A stretch of 64,000 bases of DNA from Edaphochlamys debaryana (GCA_016858145.1 JAEHOE010000077.1:250501-314500), one strand, 5' to 3'; counted from the stretch's first letter, positions 25,301 through 36,950 are shown. Program-made: numbers and translations. Notes: a model not told the origin generated them from the letters alone.

Positions 25301-26223
25301 CGCCGGTCTCCCTCGGCACGGAAGGGCGAGCGTGAGCTGGCGCATTACACGGCCGGGGGCAACGGGTCCCCACACGGGCTCCCCCTGCACGGCCCGGCGA
25401 GGGCACGACGCTGCTGCGTCCGAGCCAGCGCTACAGGGCGGCGGGGGCACCGGGTCCCACTCGGGGCAACCAGGGAGGGGGGCACTGGCACTGCTGCACT
25501 GAGGCACTGACCGGACCCGCACCCGCGTCCCTCCCGAGGCTTTGCTGAGGCTGCCTGTGACCACGGCGCTGCGCCGGGGTCCCTGCTGGCGTGTGGTTCG
25601 GTTAGCCGTGGTGAGGCTTGTGGCAAGCCCCCGCGTGCCGCCAGGACCCGGCCAGGGCCCCGCTTTTCCAGCGTCCTCCCAGCGTGGCTAGCTGTAATCC
25701 GGACCGAGTCTTTCGGGCGCGTGGCTGCTGCGCGCAGGGATGCGCCTGGCCTCGTCCTCTGCGCTCCCGCTGCTCCCCGGCGGGTGTTGCGCGGGGATGG
25801 CGTGGAGTTGCAAGCCGGGGCAAGGGTTTTGGGCAAGGCATGCCGGTTCGGAGCAAGCACCTCCCCAAGGGTGCCATAAGACCCCCGACGCGTTTCCAGT
25901 CCAGCCTGGCCAGCGGCGGAACGCCACAAGCGCGTACGCACCAGATCGTCGGCACCGACCCATTCGAGGTCCAGCACGGGGGCGTGCGTAATTGTCTGCG
26001 GGTCAGCAAGCGCACGAATACGTTTCGAGCTGGGAGCTGCGAGGAAGGCCGTCTCGTAGCTGCGGTTCGTGGCTGTGCAGTTTCTCACCGGCGTAAGCGC
26101 CGCGAACGACTGAGGCTCGCAAGTCGCCTGAAGCCTACGGTCCTTTCGTGTGAATGGATCGGCGAGCACACAGCCCGCTATAGTCCCTAGGAGACATAAC
26201 AACGTCAGGCCTTGTCGCCCCAT
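16373..26223 (-). CDS. VPS10/sortilin-like sorting receptor
   Basis: Twenty-two exons close in frame to 934 aa: 25942-26223, 24704-24806, 24265-24364, 23921-24010, 23386-23479, 23063-23188, 22502-22574, 21944-22079, 21641-21743, 21038-21247, 20756-20821, 20475-20556, 19969-20191, 19652-19697, 19170-19313, 18923-19058, 18615-18743, 18231-18337, 17863-17937, 17502-17618, 16827-17074 and 16373-16487. A signal peptide (GLTLLCLLGTIAGCVLA) leads into PVLDLEWVGADD and a beta-propeller with Asp-box repeats (LWRSKDGGSSF, SHDYGETLTP, TSLDGGSSF, WLSNDGGVTW, FSLDYGRCW). The sortilin core has WNNLTAGSGGKVAGFVDF and YSAGPHHALFSLSLTDVYHS, followed by the Cys-rich VPS10-C region (ECDYGYIRDGDKC). One membrane helix (WFWILIVLLIAAVLGGAFW) is at about residues 834-855. 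A short tail ends in ELGYFQPLGDPG...GNIFTLK. Such receptors carry soluble cargo between Golgi and endosome or vacuole. Confidence 0.93.
17374..17424 (-). repeat. Ghost copy of VPS10 exon 17502-17618, 3' edge
   Basis: About 51 bp nearly identical to 17488-17538, covering the exon end (AIIPDTGG.GQ) and its GTGGGC donor. It lies 114 bp further into the downstream intron. Confidence 0.9.
19133..19154 (-). repeat. Ghost copy inside the intron before VPS10 exon 18923-19058
   Basis: 22 bp identical to 19021-19042 (codons for AMLVDNV), offset 112 bp upstream in sense direction. Confidence 0.8.
19867..19929 (-). repeat. Diverged ghost copy of VPS10 exon 19969-20191, 3' edge
   Basis: About 63 bp matching 19967-20029 at roughly 80 percent identity. 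It includes the exon end and donor and is offset 100 bp into the downstream intron. Its divergence suggests an older event than the identical copies. Confidence 0.75.
21447..21660 (-). repeat. 107-bp tandem duplication across a VPS10 exon-intron border
   Basis: The end of exon 21641-21743 (QACLPVALN plus donor) recurs at 21534 and in part at 21447, each step 107 bp. The intervening C-rich intron sequence, including a CCCCTGTCAGGGTCCTCC tract, is copied too. The copies keep a GT after the exon-like end. Confidence 0.9.
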
Positions 26224-28852
26224 CGCGGCAGTCTGGCCACTTAGGGCTCTCCGGTTGAAGACCGCTATACGTTTAGGTTGTCGGGATGCAGCGGTGGGGC
26301 CGGGCGCATCCGCGAGGCAAAGCGCGGGGGCGCAGCTGCTGCAATCGGTCATCACCCCGTGTCGGTCCCCGCACTTACCCGCGGCCCCCCACCCCCCTAG
26401 CTTTCAACCCCCAACCCCCCTCCCCTATAATCGGTGCCAGGTGGCCTCAAACTCAGGTCTCAATCGCGACCCGTGTGCTGTGTCGTCCCCCTTACTTTCC
26501 CTCGGCGCGCAGACCCCCCGTTCTTCCCCTTGGGCCCCCAACCGCCCCGCACGTGCCGCCAGCCGCCTCCATACCCGCGGTCTCCCGCCGGCTGGAGCTC
26601 CCCCAGGAGCCGCAACACGAACGGTGCGGAGTTGTGTCGTGGATTACGATTGAGACCGATGTGTGCTGTAGCGCCCCCCGGTCCTCCTACACTCGGACCT
26701 TACACACAGCACCTCACTCCACCTGCGTCACACCATCACTCACGCCTGCGCCACCGGACCCAGCCCCGCCGCCCTGCGGCGCCCGTCCTCCAACACCGTG
26801 TTGTGCGCAAGGCACCCGCACAACGCACCGCCCGCATTACCACCACCTCCTGCCCCCCTACCTCCACCACTACCAGCCTGAACACCAAAAGGCCCGCCGT
26901 ACTGCACCCGCTGCTGCACGGTCGCCCTGGCTTGGCCTCAACTCCCCAGCTTACAAAGCCCCAAACCCCCCTTTACTCGCGCTACGTTGATGTCTTCTAC
27001 CCCCTTGATTCGGTGCCGTACGTGGTAGCCACAGCAGTGCAGCAGTGCGAGGGCGGGTGCATGCGCCGGCACAGCGGCCTCCCGCATGTGCTCCAGCGCG
27101 CAAGCTGCGTCTTACCCTCCACACGCCCTCCTCTCATGTGCATTCGCTCCTGGGCAGCCCCTCATCATCTGGCACACACAACTAACACAAGGTAGGCCGA
27201 CGCGCTACCACACCAGGTCAGCACGCAAGGTAGGCCAACGATTCCCCGGCTCACATACACAAGCAGCCCTTCAAACAAGGTAGGCCACGAACCCGAGCGA
27301 GGCGCCCCCACCATCGGGACTTCGGGAGGCACCCTCGGTTCTGGGGAGCACCCGTACCGGGCTGGGCCTGGGTCCAACCCAGTACCCAGCAACCTCACCA
27401 GTAACCTCTGGCCCTCCCGCCTCCCCACCAACATCCGCTCCGTGGTGGCTCCGCCGCACGTGCCGCCAGCCGCCCCGTCACCCTTAACCCCTATTTGTTT
27501 GTATTAGACCCCTGCCCTTACCCGCGGGCCCCCGCCGGGGCTGACCTCCTAGCGGCCGCGAGCCAGACGTGCGCCGGCGCGTCGTGGATTAGCCATGGCC
27601 CATGGGGAAGACACGTGTGGTAGGCCTTCCCTGCCTCCTCCGTCGAGCACCCTGCCGCCCTGCCAGGAAGGTGCACGCTCGGGCCATGGGATTGAGCCCG
27701 TCCGCAGCTCCGGCCCACTCCCTGACGCTTCCCCGCCCCAGATACAACCTGGGCGCCATGACCCAGCTGACCGCTCCCAACGTCCCAAGGCGTCATAGGT
27801 ATCCAGCTGGTCAAACCTGCATCCCTCATGCGGCATGCGCTTGATGCCTGCCATGGGACATGACTCGGCGGCCTGGCCTGCTGGCACGGCACGGCAGTGG
27901 GAGTGGTGGGGTTACAGGTGTTGACCCAACCCGCACGCTCAACAGGAGTCAGTCGCCGGGACGGCCTGGCTTGGGGCTATGGCAGGGTTCATGTCCGGCT
28001 CAGGGTCCAGGCGCTGGGCTCCAGCGCTGTCGCCAGTGCCAGCAGCACCGATGGCTTCCAGTGCTTGGCCCGCATGGCTAGCAGCCCGGCACTGTCAACG
28101 GGGCACTAGGGCAGAACAGGTGCCGGATGGCACCCGCCCCGCCGTCGCCAGGCCGTCGCCAGGCCTTCATGTGGGTTGATCTTGCAACCGTGCAGTGCTG
28201 GTCGTACAGCAGCACGTGTCGTACAGCGGTGTCGCACTTAGTGGGCCCAAGTAGAAAGAGCACGCAGCCGGCGTACCTGGCAAACGGCCCGCAGGGGTCT
28301 GCCTACAGCGTTGTGATCTTGTGAAGGGTTGTGCGTTCACGTGAGAGACTTTCAGGGGGCCCGGCTAGCCAAGCAGACAACGTAGTGTGCCCTTTGTCTC
28401 TCAGACTCGGATGTCCGCGGCCCTTTTGGCCTCCCCTGGCCCCCTCTAGCCCCCTCTGCTTGCGGCGCCAGGCGCCTCTGCTCGCCTCTGCCACGCCTAC
28501 CGGGCGTTACTCTCAGCAAGTAGACAGGCAGTTGCAAGGTGGGCAGGGGCCGCGGGCTGTGGTGGTGATAGTGGCATCGTGGGCGCGGGATGACAGGGGT
28601 GACTGCCTAAGGCCCAACTTTCAAGTTCCCATGACGCCTGTGTACGGCCGATTTGGCGATGAGCCCGGCACTCGCTCTGAGCGGCACGTCTGTCCGACCC
28701 CGAACCTCCAGTCGCGCTGTATAGGACCAACACCACTTCCACTACTGCCGCCGAGAACGCACGCTACTTCCGAGCGGTTGGGTCTTTAGATGCCGCATGC
28801 TAAAGTGGTCGAAGCCCCTCTAGCGCCCCTGTAGCCCCGAGGGCAGCAAGGA
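26224..28852. other. Bidirectional intergenic region between the VPS10 and GRAM/VASt genes
   Basis: The two genes are head to head, 2.6 kb apart. No supported exon was found. CAAGGTAGGCC occurs three times (27187-27290). The right part must include the GRAM leader. Open frames here lack domain signals and matching splice sites. Confidence 0.5.
28790..28834 (+). other. Upstream ORF before the GRAM/VASt start
   Basis: An ATG at 28790 opens 14 codons ending in TAG at 28832-28834, 18 bp before the main ATG and in the same frame. If it is transcribed it could lower or regulate initiation at 28853. Confidence 0.35.
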
Positions 28853-31800
28853 ATGCTAAAGCTGCCGGTCCTCAAAGGTCTCGGTGGCGCTAGCGTGACC
28901 AGCTCCGCGGGCGGAGGCCCACCGCCCCAGGAAACAAGCGCTTCCGGCGTGGACCCCCCTCCGCCCCCGTCGCTGGACCCTGGCCGCACGTCGCTAACGC
29001 TCAGCCCCGAAGATGGGGGGACAATTGACGACGGGGGCAGCTCCGTTGCCGCGGCGACGAGCTCGACTCCGGTGCCCATATTTTACGCCGGCGTAATGCT
29101 TCGCGGGCACAAGGGCGACCTCGCACGATTCTTTGAGCTGCCGCCGACAGAAGTGAGTCGGGGCGCTGTATCCAGCGCCAGCTCATGCGACGCTTCATGG
29201 CTAACCCTTGCTCGTTTTCGTGACCCCAGAGCCTGCGCGGAGACTTCCATTGTGCGATGCGAAAGCGCGTGCTCTTGCAGGCAAGGTCGCGCAGTCGCCG
29301 GGCGCTCGCGCTTGCTGGTCTCGGCCCACCGATGTTGCACGGGCTTGTTCTGCTCGCAGGGCCGCATGTACGTGTTTGACCACTACGTCTGCTTCTATTC
29401 CGCGGTCTTTGGCTTCGCAAAGAAGCGGCGCATTCCCATGCGGGTGAGGCAGCGACGTCTGGGTCTTCGCGCAGCTGCACCTGCGTCAGCTTCCCGGGCC
29501 CCGCTCCCCGCGTCCTCGGGCCGCCTGCCTAACTCGCCCTCTGTGAGCTGTATCGGTACTCAGCCAACCCTTCCACCCCCTCCTCGCTTCCCTCTTCCTT
29601 CACGCAGACCATCAAGGCGGTGAAGAAGAAGACGCACCTGGGCTTCCCCAACTCCCTCGAGGTAGGGCGCGGCGCCGCGGCCCCGTCCTCGCCCCTCGCC
29701 CCTCGCCCCCCATCCCGCCCCACCCTCGACCCCTGCCACCCTAGACCTGTGCACCTGTCATACAGCCCACCTAACTTCGGCCCCACCCGCCCCTTTCCCC
29801 CCCTCCTCCCCCCCTCTCCCCCCCCCGACCCAGATCGAGGCCGATGAGCGCAAGGACTTCTACACCTCCTTCCTGTCCCGGGAGGAGGCCTACCAGCTCA
29901 TCATGCGCCTGGTGCCGGAGGCCAAGTGAGGGAGGGGGGGAGGCAAGGGGCGGGAGGCAAGGGAGGGGGGGGGAGGCTAGGGATGGGGGCGGGGGAGGCA
30001 AGGGAATGGGGAAGAGGAGGGGGAGGGAGATAATGAGAGGCACTTGAAGAGGGCTACGGGACCGTCGGCCCCGGATGACCCCCCCCTCATCCCTGCCCCC
30101 CCCCACCGCCACCCCCGCCCCCGCAGGCAGCTGGCTGACAATGGCGAGGACTCGGTGGTCATGCGGCGATCCACGGACACGGGCACGGGTGGGTGTGGGG
30201 GGGGGCCGGGGGGGGGGGGGCGTCCTCGGGGGTGCCTTGCGGGGAGGTCGAAAGAGGAGACCGAGAGACGCGTGCTTCCGGGAGGAAGGGGCACGGGTGG
30301 GGCCCTCGCAGGCGGGGGGGAGGGGGGGGTGAAGGGGGGGGGGCCGGGAGGAAAGGGGGCGGAAGCGTCCTGTTGGGGCGGGTTCGGCCGGGAAGGGGGA
30401 GAAGGGCAGGGGGCGAGGGGGCAGGCGGGCCGGGCTTGTGCCGTTCGGTCTCCCGAGTGGCTTGGGCCCGGCACGGCAGCCTGAACGGAACCGCACCCTG
30501 CGGGGCGGGGCGCAGGCCAAGGCTGGGCGGGGGGGGGGGTTCAGGGGCTGCATGCCCGAGAGGCCGGTGGGAGCGAGGCGAATGCTGATGGCCAGTGGCC
30601 TGGCTGGGCGGGGCCCGGGATCCCACTTCCCTGGCTCCAGATCCCAGCTCCACATCCCAGCTCCACATTCCAGCCTGAGCGGGGCTGGGCTCCAGGGCTC
30701 CCGACCACAGGCTGGGGGGTGGGGGCGCGGCTGCAGCGCTCGTCTGCGACACCCCACCCCTCTCCCCTTGACCAGCTCCCCCCCTCTGTCGCCCTCCACC
30801 CCCCACAGGCGCCGTCCGGGACATGGGCTCCTCCCCCAACGCGGGCGGCCGCGGCGAGGGCGGCCGCGGCGGCGCGGGGCGGGGGGGCGCGGATCGCTCG
30901 CTGGTGACCCGCAACTCTGGCAGCATGGTGGACGAGGGGGAGGAGGACGAGGTGGGGGGCGGGGAGGGGGCGGGGGCGAGGAGGGGAGGGGAGGGGGAGG
31001 CGTGTGTGTATGGGCGTGTGGGGCACGGGGCAGCATGGTGGACGAGGGGGAGGAAGATGAGGCGGGGCCGTTGAAGGTGTGTGTCTCTGGCGAGGGGCCG
31101 GAGGTGTGGCAGAAGTGGCAGGCGGTCCAGTCAGCCCAGGGCGCATGGCCGTCCGCCCAGGAGCCATACCTTACCAGCCCCCTCCCCCCTCCCCCTCCCC
31201 TCCCCTCCCCCCCAGGAGGACACGGGCGTGTGGACCGTTGAGCCCCGCTCCGCCCCCCCCGTGGCCCCCGGCTCCCGGCACGTGCTGCACTCCACGCTGG
31301 CGGGCTCCCCCCGGGACTTCTTCGAGACGGTGCTGGCGGACTCGGCGCCGTTCTTCGAGGACTTTTTGGACGGGCAGGTGGGAGGGGGCGGGGGGGGGGG
31401 AAGAAGGCGTGTGTATGGGCGTGTGACGGAAACAGGGCGTGGGTATGGGCGTTGTTGGAGGACATTGAGATTGGGCAGGTGGGAGGGGGCGGGGGGGGGA
31501 GGTCTTTGACGAGGGGGGGGGGAGAGGGGTAGGGGCCGGATCTTGGACGGGGTGAGGAGCGGACACTGAGCAGGACCGGTGGGCAGGAAGACAGGGCAGC
31601 GGGAAGTAGGTAAGGCGTCAGAGCTTAACCCCCCGTTCTCTACCTCCCCCCAACCCCCCACCCCCCAAAGGGGAACCGGCGCATTAACCTGACCGCCTGG
31701 AAGCGCCACCCCCAGCTGGGCCACGTGCGGGACCTGCACTTCACCGCCCCCATCAAAGGCGCATTCGGCAACTGGGGCGTCTCGCACACCGCCTGCTACC

Positions 31801-34800
31801 AGTCACACAGGCAGGGAGGGCGGGGGCGGGGGGGGGGATGAGGGGCTGACGGGGTGAAGGGGAGGAGCCTAGGCGGGCGGCCGGATTGCTCCGGTCCCGC
31901 TTGTGCTGGCCTTACTAACGCCGCCGCTCACCACCGAGCCACGTTTGCCCATCCAAATGTACATTCCTCAATCCCCAATCCGCTGTCCGCAGGTTCTGCC
32001 TGTACTCTGAGGACCACATTGTGTTTGAGAGCTCCCAGACCATGACCGACATCCCCTACGGAGACTGCTTCACCGTGGACCAGGTGGGGGGGGAGGGACC
32101 TGTCAGCTATGTCTGGGGGACCTGGGGGGGGGGGTGAACGGGGCCAGGCCAGTGATGGCGGCTGGGGGGAGGTCCGCGGCTGATCCCTCCGCGCCGTCCC
32201 CGTCCCCGCCCTGCCCCTTCCCCTCAGCGGTGGGACGTGCGCCGGGACCCCCACGCGGAGCCCGACAAACCGCAGGTGGGCGGATGGAGGAGGGGAAAGG
32301 GTGTGGACGAAGGGGAGGGGAGAGGTGATTGAGTGGCGCCGCGTGTGCAAGGGGTACGGCAGTGTTGGCCACATGCTCCGGAGGTGGGCCGCTCACGGGA
32401 GACGCGGGAGGCTTGCACGCCCGGTACCGGTACCGCCTGGCCCTCGGTCTCACGTCGCCCCCCCTTCCCCGTGGCCATACCGCCTGCCGTACGATACTGG
32501 ATCTCAGATCACGTTCGATCTGCACGTGCGCGTGCCCTTCACCAGCCGCTGCCTGTTCAAGGGGGTGAGCGGGGGTCGGGGTCGAGGTGGGGGAGAACCC
32601 GGGGGCGATGGGACACGTGTAACGAGGAAGGAGCGAGATGGCAGCGATGGACTGTACCGCCGCACTGTACGGCAGCGTACGGCATCACACCTCCTCTCCT
32701 CGCAGGATGTCCCAAGGCCTCTAGGTGAGCCGATGGCTCTACGACCGAAGTGGGCCCCCCCGCCGCCTAGCGTGCTGACCAGCACCCCCCCCCCGTCCCT
32801 CCCCCCCTCCCCCTCCACCCCAGGTGATTGAGAGCGGCTCCTTCAAGCAGGTGCAGGAGACCTTTGCGCAGTTCGTGGAGCAGCTGAGGCCGGTCATGCA
32901 GGTGGGGGGGGCTGGAGGGGGCTGCAGGATGAGGGCGGCGTGGCGTCCAGGCAGGGCGTAGGCGTGTGCTTGGAAGAGGGCTGGGGGAAAAGGCGGTCTC
33001 TTGGGCCCAGACCTGTGTGGGCCGTTCTTCCCCCTCGCAACCCAGGCATCGTTGGACCTTGACCTCCCCCCCCCCCCCGCGACCCAGGCCGCTCAGCTCA
33101 CCTCCCCCTCCCTCTTCCGCCCCCTTCCCTCCCCCCTTCCCCCCCCCTGTCAGGACCGCTTCACCTCCCGCAACACGCTCACGCTACGGGGCCCCACAGA
33201 CGGCGGCGCTGGGCCCGGGGTGGGCCTGGGGGCGGGCCCGGCGGGGGCCTCGGCGGGCCCGCCGCCGCGGTTGGGGTCCACGGGCCGCGTGGGGACCATG
33301 GGGACCATCGCGTCCATGGGCCGCGGGGGCCCGTCTGGGCCCAGCCTGGCCTCCATGCGGGCCCCGACCATGGCCCGAGTGGCGAGCACGCACGCACCGG
33401 GGGTGAGAATTTGGAGGGGTTTGGGGGCAACGGGGATGGGGTCGGGAAGCCGAGTGGGTGGGGGTGAGGAGCCGAGGGGGGTGGGGCGATGGGGGTGGGG
33501 TAGGGGTGAGGAGCCGAGCGGGTTGGGGGGCTGAAAGCTTACAGGCGATCAGGGCGATCAGGCCCGCTCGAAACCGCCCATCAAACCCACCGCCCGGCGG
33601 TTGCTTAGTCTTGGGGGTGGGCGGTGGGGATGGGGATGGGGATGGGTTGGGGGTGAGTGGAGGGGCTGTGAGCTTCGGTGATGCGTGAAGGCTTCGAAGG
33701 GAGGGTTTGGGAGGGTAGTGAGCCGCTGACGGGAGATGGGGGCACACACGCAGGGATTGGGGCATCCCAGGCAGGTGGCTTCGCTCGTGGCTCCATGGCC
33801 CCTCACCTCCTCCCACCACGGTACCCTCCCTCCCCTCCCCTCCCCCCTCCCCTCCCCTCCGAAGGGCTTCGACGCTGGCGAGCCCCCGCCCCTGGGCGAC
33901 ACGGGCAGCGGCGGCCTGGGCGGCGGCGGCGGGCCAGGGGGCGGCGGCGGCGGGGGGGAGCCGGGCGTGGGGCGGCTGCTGGTGTCTCTGGGCGGGCGGC
34001 TGGTGGACGGGGCGCGGGGGCTGCTGGAAGCTGGGATCGATGTGGTGCTCAACCTCACGCAGTGCCAGTGCACGCCGCAGGTGGGCAGTTGGGGTGGGGT
34101 GGGGTGGGGCGTGGGGGGGTGGGGTGGAGGGTGAAAGTGCTGTGAAGCGGGGGCCGGACGGGGAGCCGGGGGGGTCAGGGCTGCACGGCCAGCGCCTCGC
34201 CTGCGCGGCGGCCACCAGTCCACTGCAGGCGGTGCGCCCCTGGCCCGTATGCGTAGCGCTGGCGGAGTAGGGCGGCGTTCGTTGTGACCCCGACTTCGCC
34301 CTCTTGGCTGCAGCGACCCCAGCCGTTGTCGTGCCAACTCCCTTGCGCCTCCCCGTCAATCCCCGCCCTTCGGCCCCCCCCCCACCCACTTCGCTCCCCC
34401 AGATGCGGTTCCTGGTTGCGGTGGTCATCCTCATGTTCCTCGCCAACCTGGCCTTCCTGCTGCTCTCCGCATGGCCGGGGCCAATCGCCGCCGGGCCCTC
34501 CGCCGCCACCTCCGGCGCCGCCGGCCCTACCTCCCCAGCCGCCGGCGCCCCCGGGCCCGGCGTGCTCGGCGGCGGCAGCCTCCCAGGCGTCGGATTTGGA
34601 TCCGCATCTGGATCTGGGCTCGGCGGCGGCGGGCTGGGGGCCAACATCGAGGTCCTGCAGGCGCTGCTCAACTCGGCAACGGCCGGTGGCGGCGGCGCGG
34701 ACGCAGGATCCGGATCCGGCGCCGGCGGGCACGAATCCGGATCGGGGCCTGGATCTGGATCCGCGGCTTACTTCGTACAGCGGCTACTGGTGCTCCACCA

Positions 34801-34984
34801 GGAGCTGGCGTTACTGCAGGGTCGTATGGAGCTGGTGGGTCGGGAGGTGGGGGCGGTGGTGGGGCACCTTGCAAGCAGCGGGCTGCTCAAGGCGGCGGCG
34901 GAGGGCGTGGCGGCGGCGGCAGCGGTGGGCGAGACGGTGGCGGGGGCGGTGGTGGCGGCAGCTACGGCCGGGGCCGAGTTGTAG
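28853..34984 (+). CDS. GRAM + VASt domain membrane protein (Lam/Aster-like lipid transfer family)
   Basis: Sixteen exons close in frame to 802 aa: 28853-29152, 29230-29280, 29360-29443, 29608-29661, 29834-29925, 30127-30188, 30809-30951, 31216-31377, 31671-31810, 31993-32083, 32228-32275, 32508-32564, 32824-32901, 33154-33402, 33865-34080 and 34403-34984. The GRAM domain (about 90-195) shows VLLQGRMYVFDHYVCFYSAV, then KKRRIPMRTIKAVKKKTHLG. The VASt domain (about 290-455) shows FFETVLADSAPFFEDFL, HPQLGHVRDLHFTAPIKGAF, YSEDHIVFESSQTMTDIPYG and VRVPFTSRCLFKG. A membrane segment (FLVAVVILMFLANLAFLLLS) is at about 612-631, followed by Gly/Ser linkers and a helical tail. Relatives sit at ER membrane contact sites and move sterols. 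Two introns have GC donors (29281 and 31811). The last exon recurs as remnants in the array to the right. Confidence 0.92.
31031..31066 (+). repeat. Ghost copy of GRAM exon 30809-30951, 3' edge
   Basis: Repeats 30921-30951 (SMVDEGEEDE) with few changes, offset 110 bp into the downstream intron. Confidence 0.9.
31451..31499 (+). repeat. Ghost copy of GRAM exon 31216-31377, 3' edge
   Basis: Resembles 31351-31398, offset about 101 bp. The donor part GGGCAGGTGGGAGGGGGCGG is identical, while the exon part is diverged. Confidence 0.7.
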
Positions 34985-35650
34985 CGCCGCGCTGCCTGCA
35001 GGGGCAGGCTGAGCCTGCGCCTTGCGCTTTACGCCGTGGGGCCTGCGCGTTGGGCGTACGCGATGTGGGCCTTGCGACTTGGGGCCCAGGTCGGCGGCGC
35101 CCCAGGCCCTTGACAGGCCCAGGCCTCATGCTGCTAGGGGGTTTGACCGGGAGCACTCCAGGCCGGGGAGGGGGGCGGTGTGGGCGTTGCCAGGGCCCTA
35201 CTGGTGGGCGACGTCTTGGGCCTTGCAGCTCGCGCGGGGCATTCGCCTTGGGCCTTGGCTGTGGCCTACGACCCCCATATGGAATGGACAAGGCACCCTC
35301 TTCCGGCGGGCTGGCTGGCCGGAGCTGGCCGAAGGGAGGGCGGCCGGCAGGGGATGCGGCGGGGCAGGAGGCAGGGCGTGAGCCAAGGCCTTGGCCGCGC
35401 GATGCTGGGCAATGTGGGCTTGCTGTTGTGTGGGCTTCTTTGTAGGCACTTGCATTGGTTCGGTTGGGGGTCGTCACTCGTCAGCATAGGCTGCAGGGAA
35501 TGTGGCAGGGGGAGGGGCGTTGCATGGGGCCTAGGGCCGTGGGGCGGCGGCTTTCTACAGGGGTCACCGGCATCTGCGCACACATGTCTGTGGTTTCACC
35601 GTAAACGATGGGGGTGGCTGGGCTTGTGAGCAGCTGCCCCAGTAAGGGAG
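34985..35650. other. 3' flank of the GRAM/VASt gene
   Basis: Non-coding as far as can be seen. Segments such as GGCACCCTCTTCCGG (35290-35304) and GGGGCGTTGCATGGGG (35514-35529) recur behind the GRAM-tail remnants at 42.9, 46.6-46.9 and 57.0 kb. The flank was therefore duplicated together with the last exon. Confidence 0.6.
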
Positions 35651-36110
35651 TGGCCCCATTTCCGGGCATTGAGCCAGCCGCCCCCCAGCCAGAATAAATT
35701 CGGGAAAGTCGGCTTTAAGCCAGCTCTTCCCAGACGCATCCACAGCCATGGCAACGCGACGGCAAGCAGCGGCAGGCCGGAGCACATAGGGCAGCAGTTG
35801 CATGGCAGCAGGGTGTACTGTGCCCTGTTGTCAAGGGTAGGCTGCTTCGTTTTGTGCGGGCCAAGCAAGCACAGCGACGCACCTGCAGGTGCTTGGTCTG
35901 TGCGTGCGTGAGGAGCAGTTTGCGGGGGTGCTAGGCAGAACGAAAAAAAACCTAGCCGCTGCATATGTGCTGCCTGGCTGGGCAGCATGCGCACGGCAGG
36001 CAACAAATGAAAAGAATAAAAAACGAACAAATTAAAAAGATTAAAACAATTACTGGGGCGGGGGCTGGGGGACGAGGGGGCCTGCACGCGGGGCCATTGT
36101 CCTACGCTCC

Positions 36111-36595
36111 GACCACATCCGGCCGAGCTCTTTCACCAGCAGAGTTCCTAGACATACCACAGCACTGGGGCAGGAGGCTGGGTGAGAATGCCGTCGGGTG
36201 GTGGCGTGAGGGGGGTGGATGTGCGGTTGGGATGGGGTAGGCATGGACGGAGCCCCCCCTGCAACTTGATCAAAACGGCTCTTGTCCTGCGCTCCGACCA
36301 CATCCGGCCGAGTTCTTTCACCAGCAGAGTTCCTAGACATACCACAGCTCTGGGGCAGGAGGCTGGGTGAGAATGCCGTCGGGTGGTGGCGTGAGGGGGG
36401 GTGGATGTGCGGTTGGGATGGGGTAGGCATGGACGGAGCCCCCCCTGCAACTTGGTCAAAACGGCTCTTGTCCTGCGCTCCGACCACATCCGACCGAGCT
36501 CTTTCACCAGCAGAGTTCCTAGACATACCACAGCACTGGGGCAGGAGGCTGAGTGAGAATGCCGTCGGGTGGTGGCGTGAGGGGGGTGGATGAGG
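36111..36595. repeat. ~186-bp tandem repeat, about 2.6 copies
   Basis: Units begin GACCACATCCG at 36111, 36296 and 36482. Each contains CACCAGCAGAGTTCCTAGAC and CATGGACGGAGCCCCCCCTG (the last partly missing in copy 3). Copies differ by a few bases. Confidence 0.95.
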
Positions 36596-36640
36596 GGGGG
36601 GTCCACCCCCCCCATCCGCTCCCCTTTGCACGTTAGTCAT

Positions 36641-36950
36641 GCCGCCCACGATTGCCCAGAGCCCTCAACCACCTCCCAGCGCTCCCTGTGCGGGCCCGAG
36701 ACAGTGGGGCGCAGGGCGCCGGGAGGCCTGCAGAGGGGGAGTCGGGTGGGAGGGGCGACGGCGCAAGCCCCCCACCCCACCCCCACCAAGTCAGCTATCC
36801 CCCCCCTCCCCTCCCCTTCGCAAGGGGATGCCGCCCTGCACGATTGGCCAGAGCCCTGAACCGCCCCTAGCGCTCCCTGTGCGGGCCTGAGACAGTGGGG
36901 CAGAGGGCGCCGGGAGGCCTGCAGAGGGGAAAGTCGGGCGGGAGGGGCGG
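36641..36950. repeat. ~189-bp tandem repeat, about 1.6 copies
   Basis: Copies start at 36641 and 36830 and share CGCTCCCTGTGCGGGCC and GCGCCGGGAGGCCTGCAGAG. Confidence 0.9.

Noticed and set aside
25150..25320. Extra VPS10 exon in the large first intron
   Set aside because: Joining 25942 directly to 24806 gives the continuous sortilin motif VGADDL-TVFAITHKYA in phase, so the open frame between them is not needed.
29771..31465. Minus-strand Pro/Arg-rich open frame of 564 codons
   Set aside because: It is antisense to GRAM/VASt exons and G-rich introns. The plus-strand exons have matching phases and a clear family signature.
33184..34671. Minus-strand open frame of about 495 codons
   Set aside because: It is a shadow of the Gly-rich C-terminal GRAM/VASt exons, without domain or splice support.
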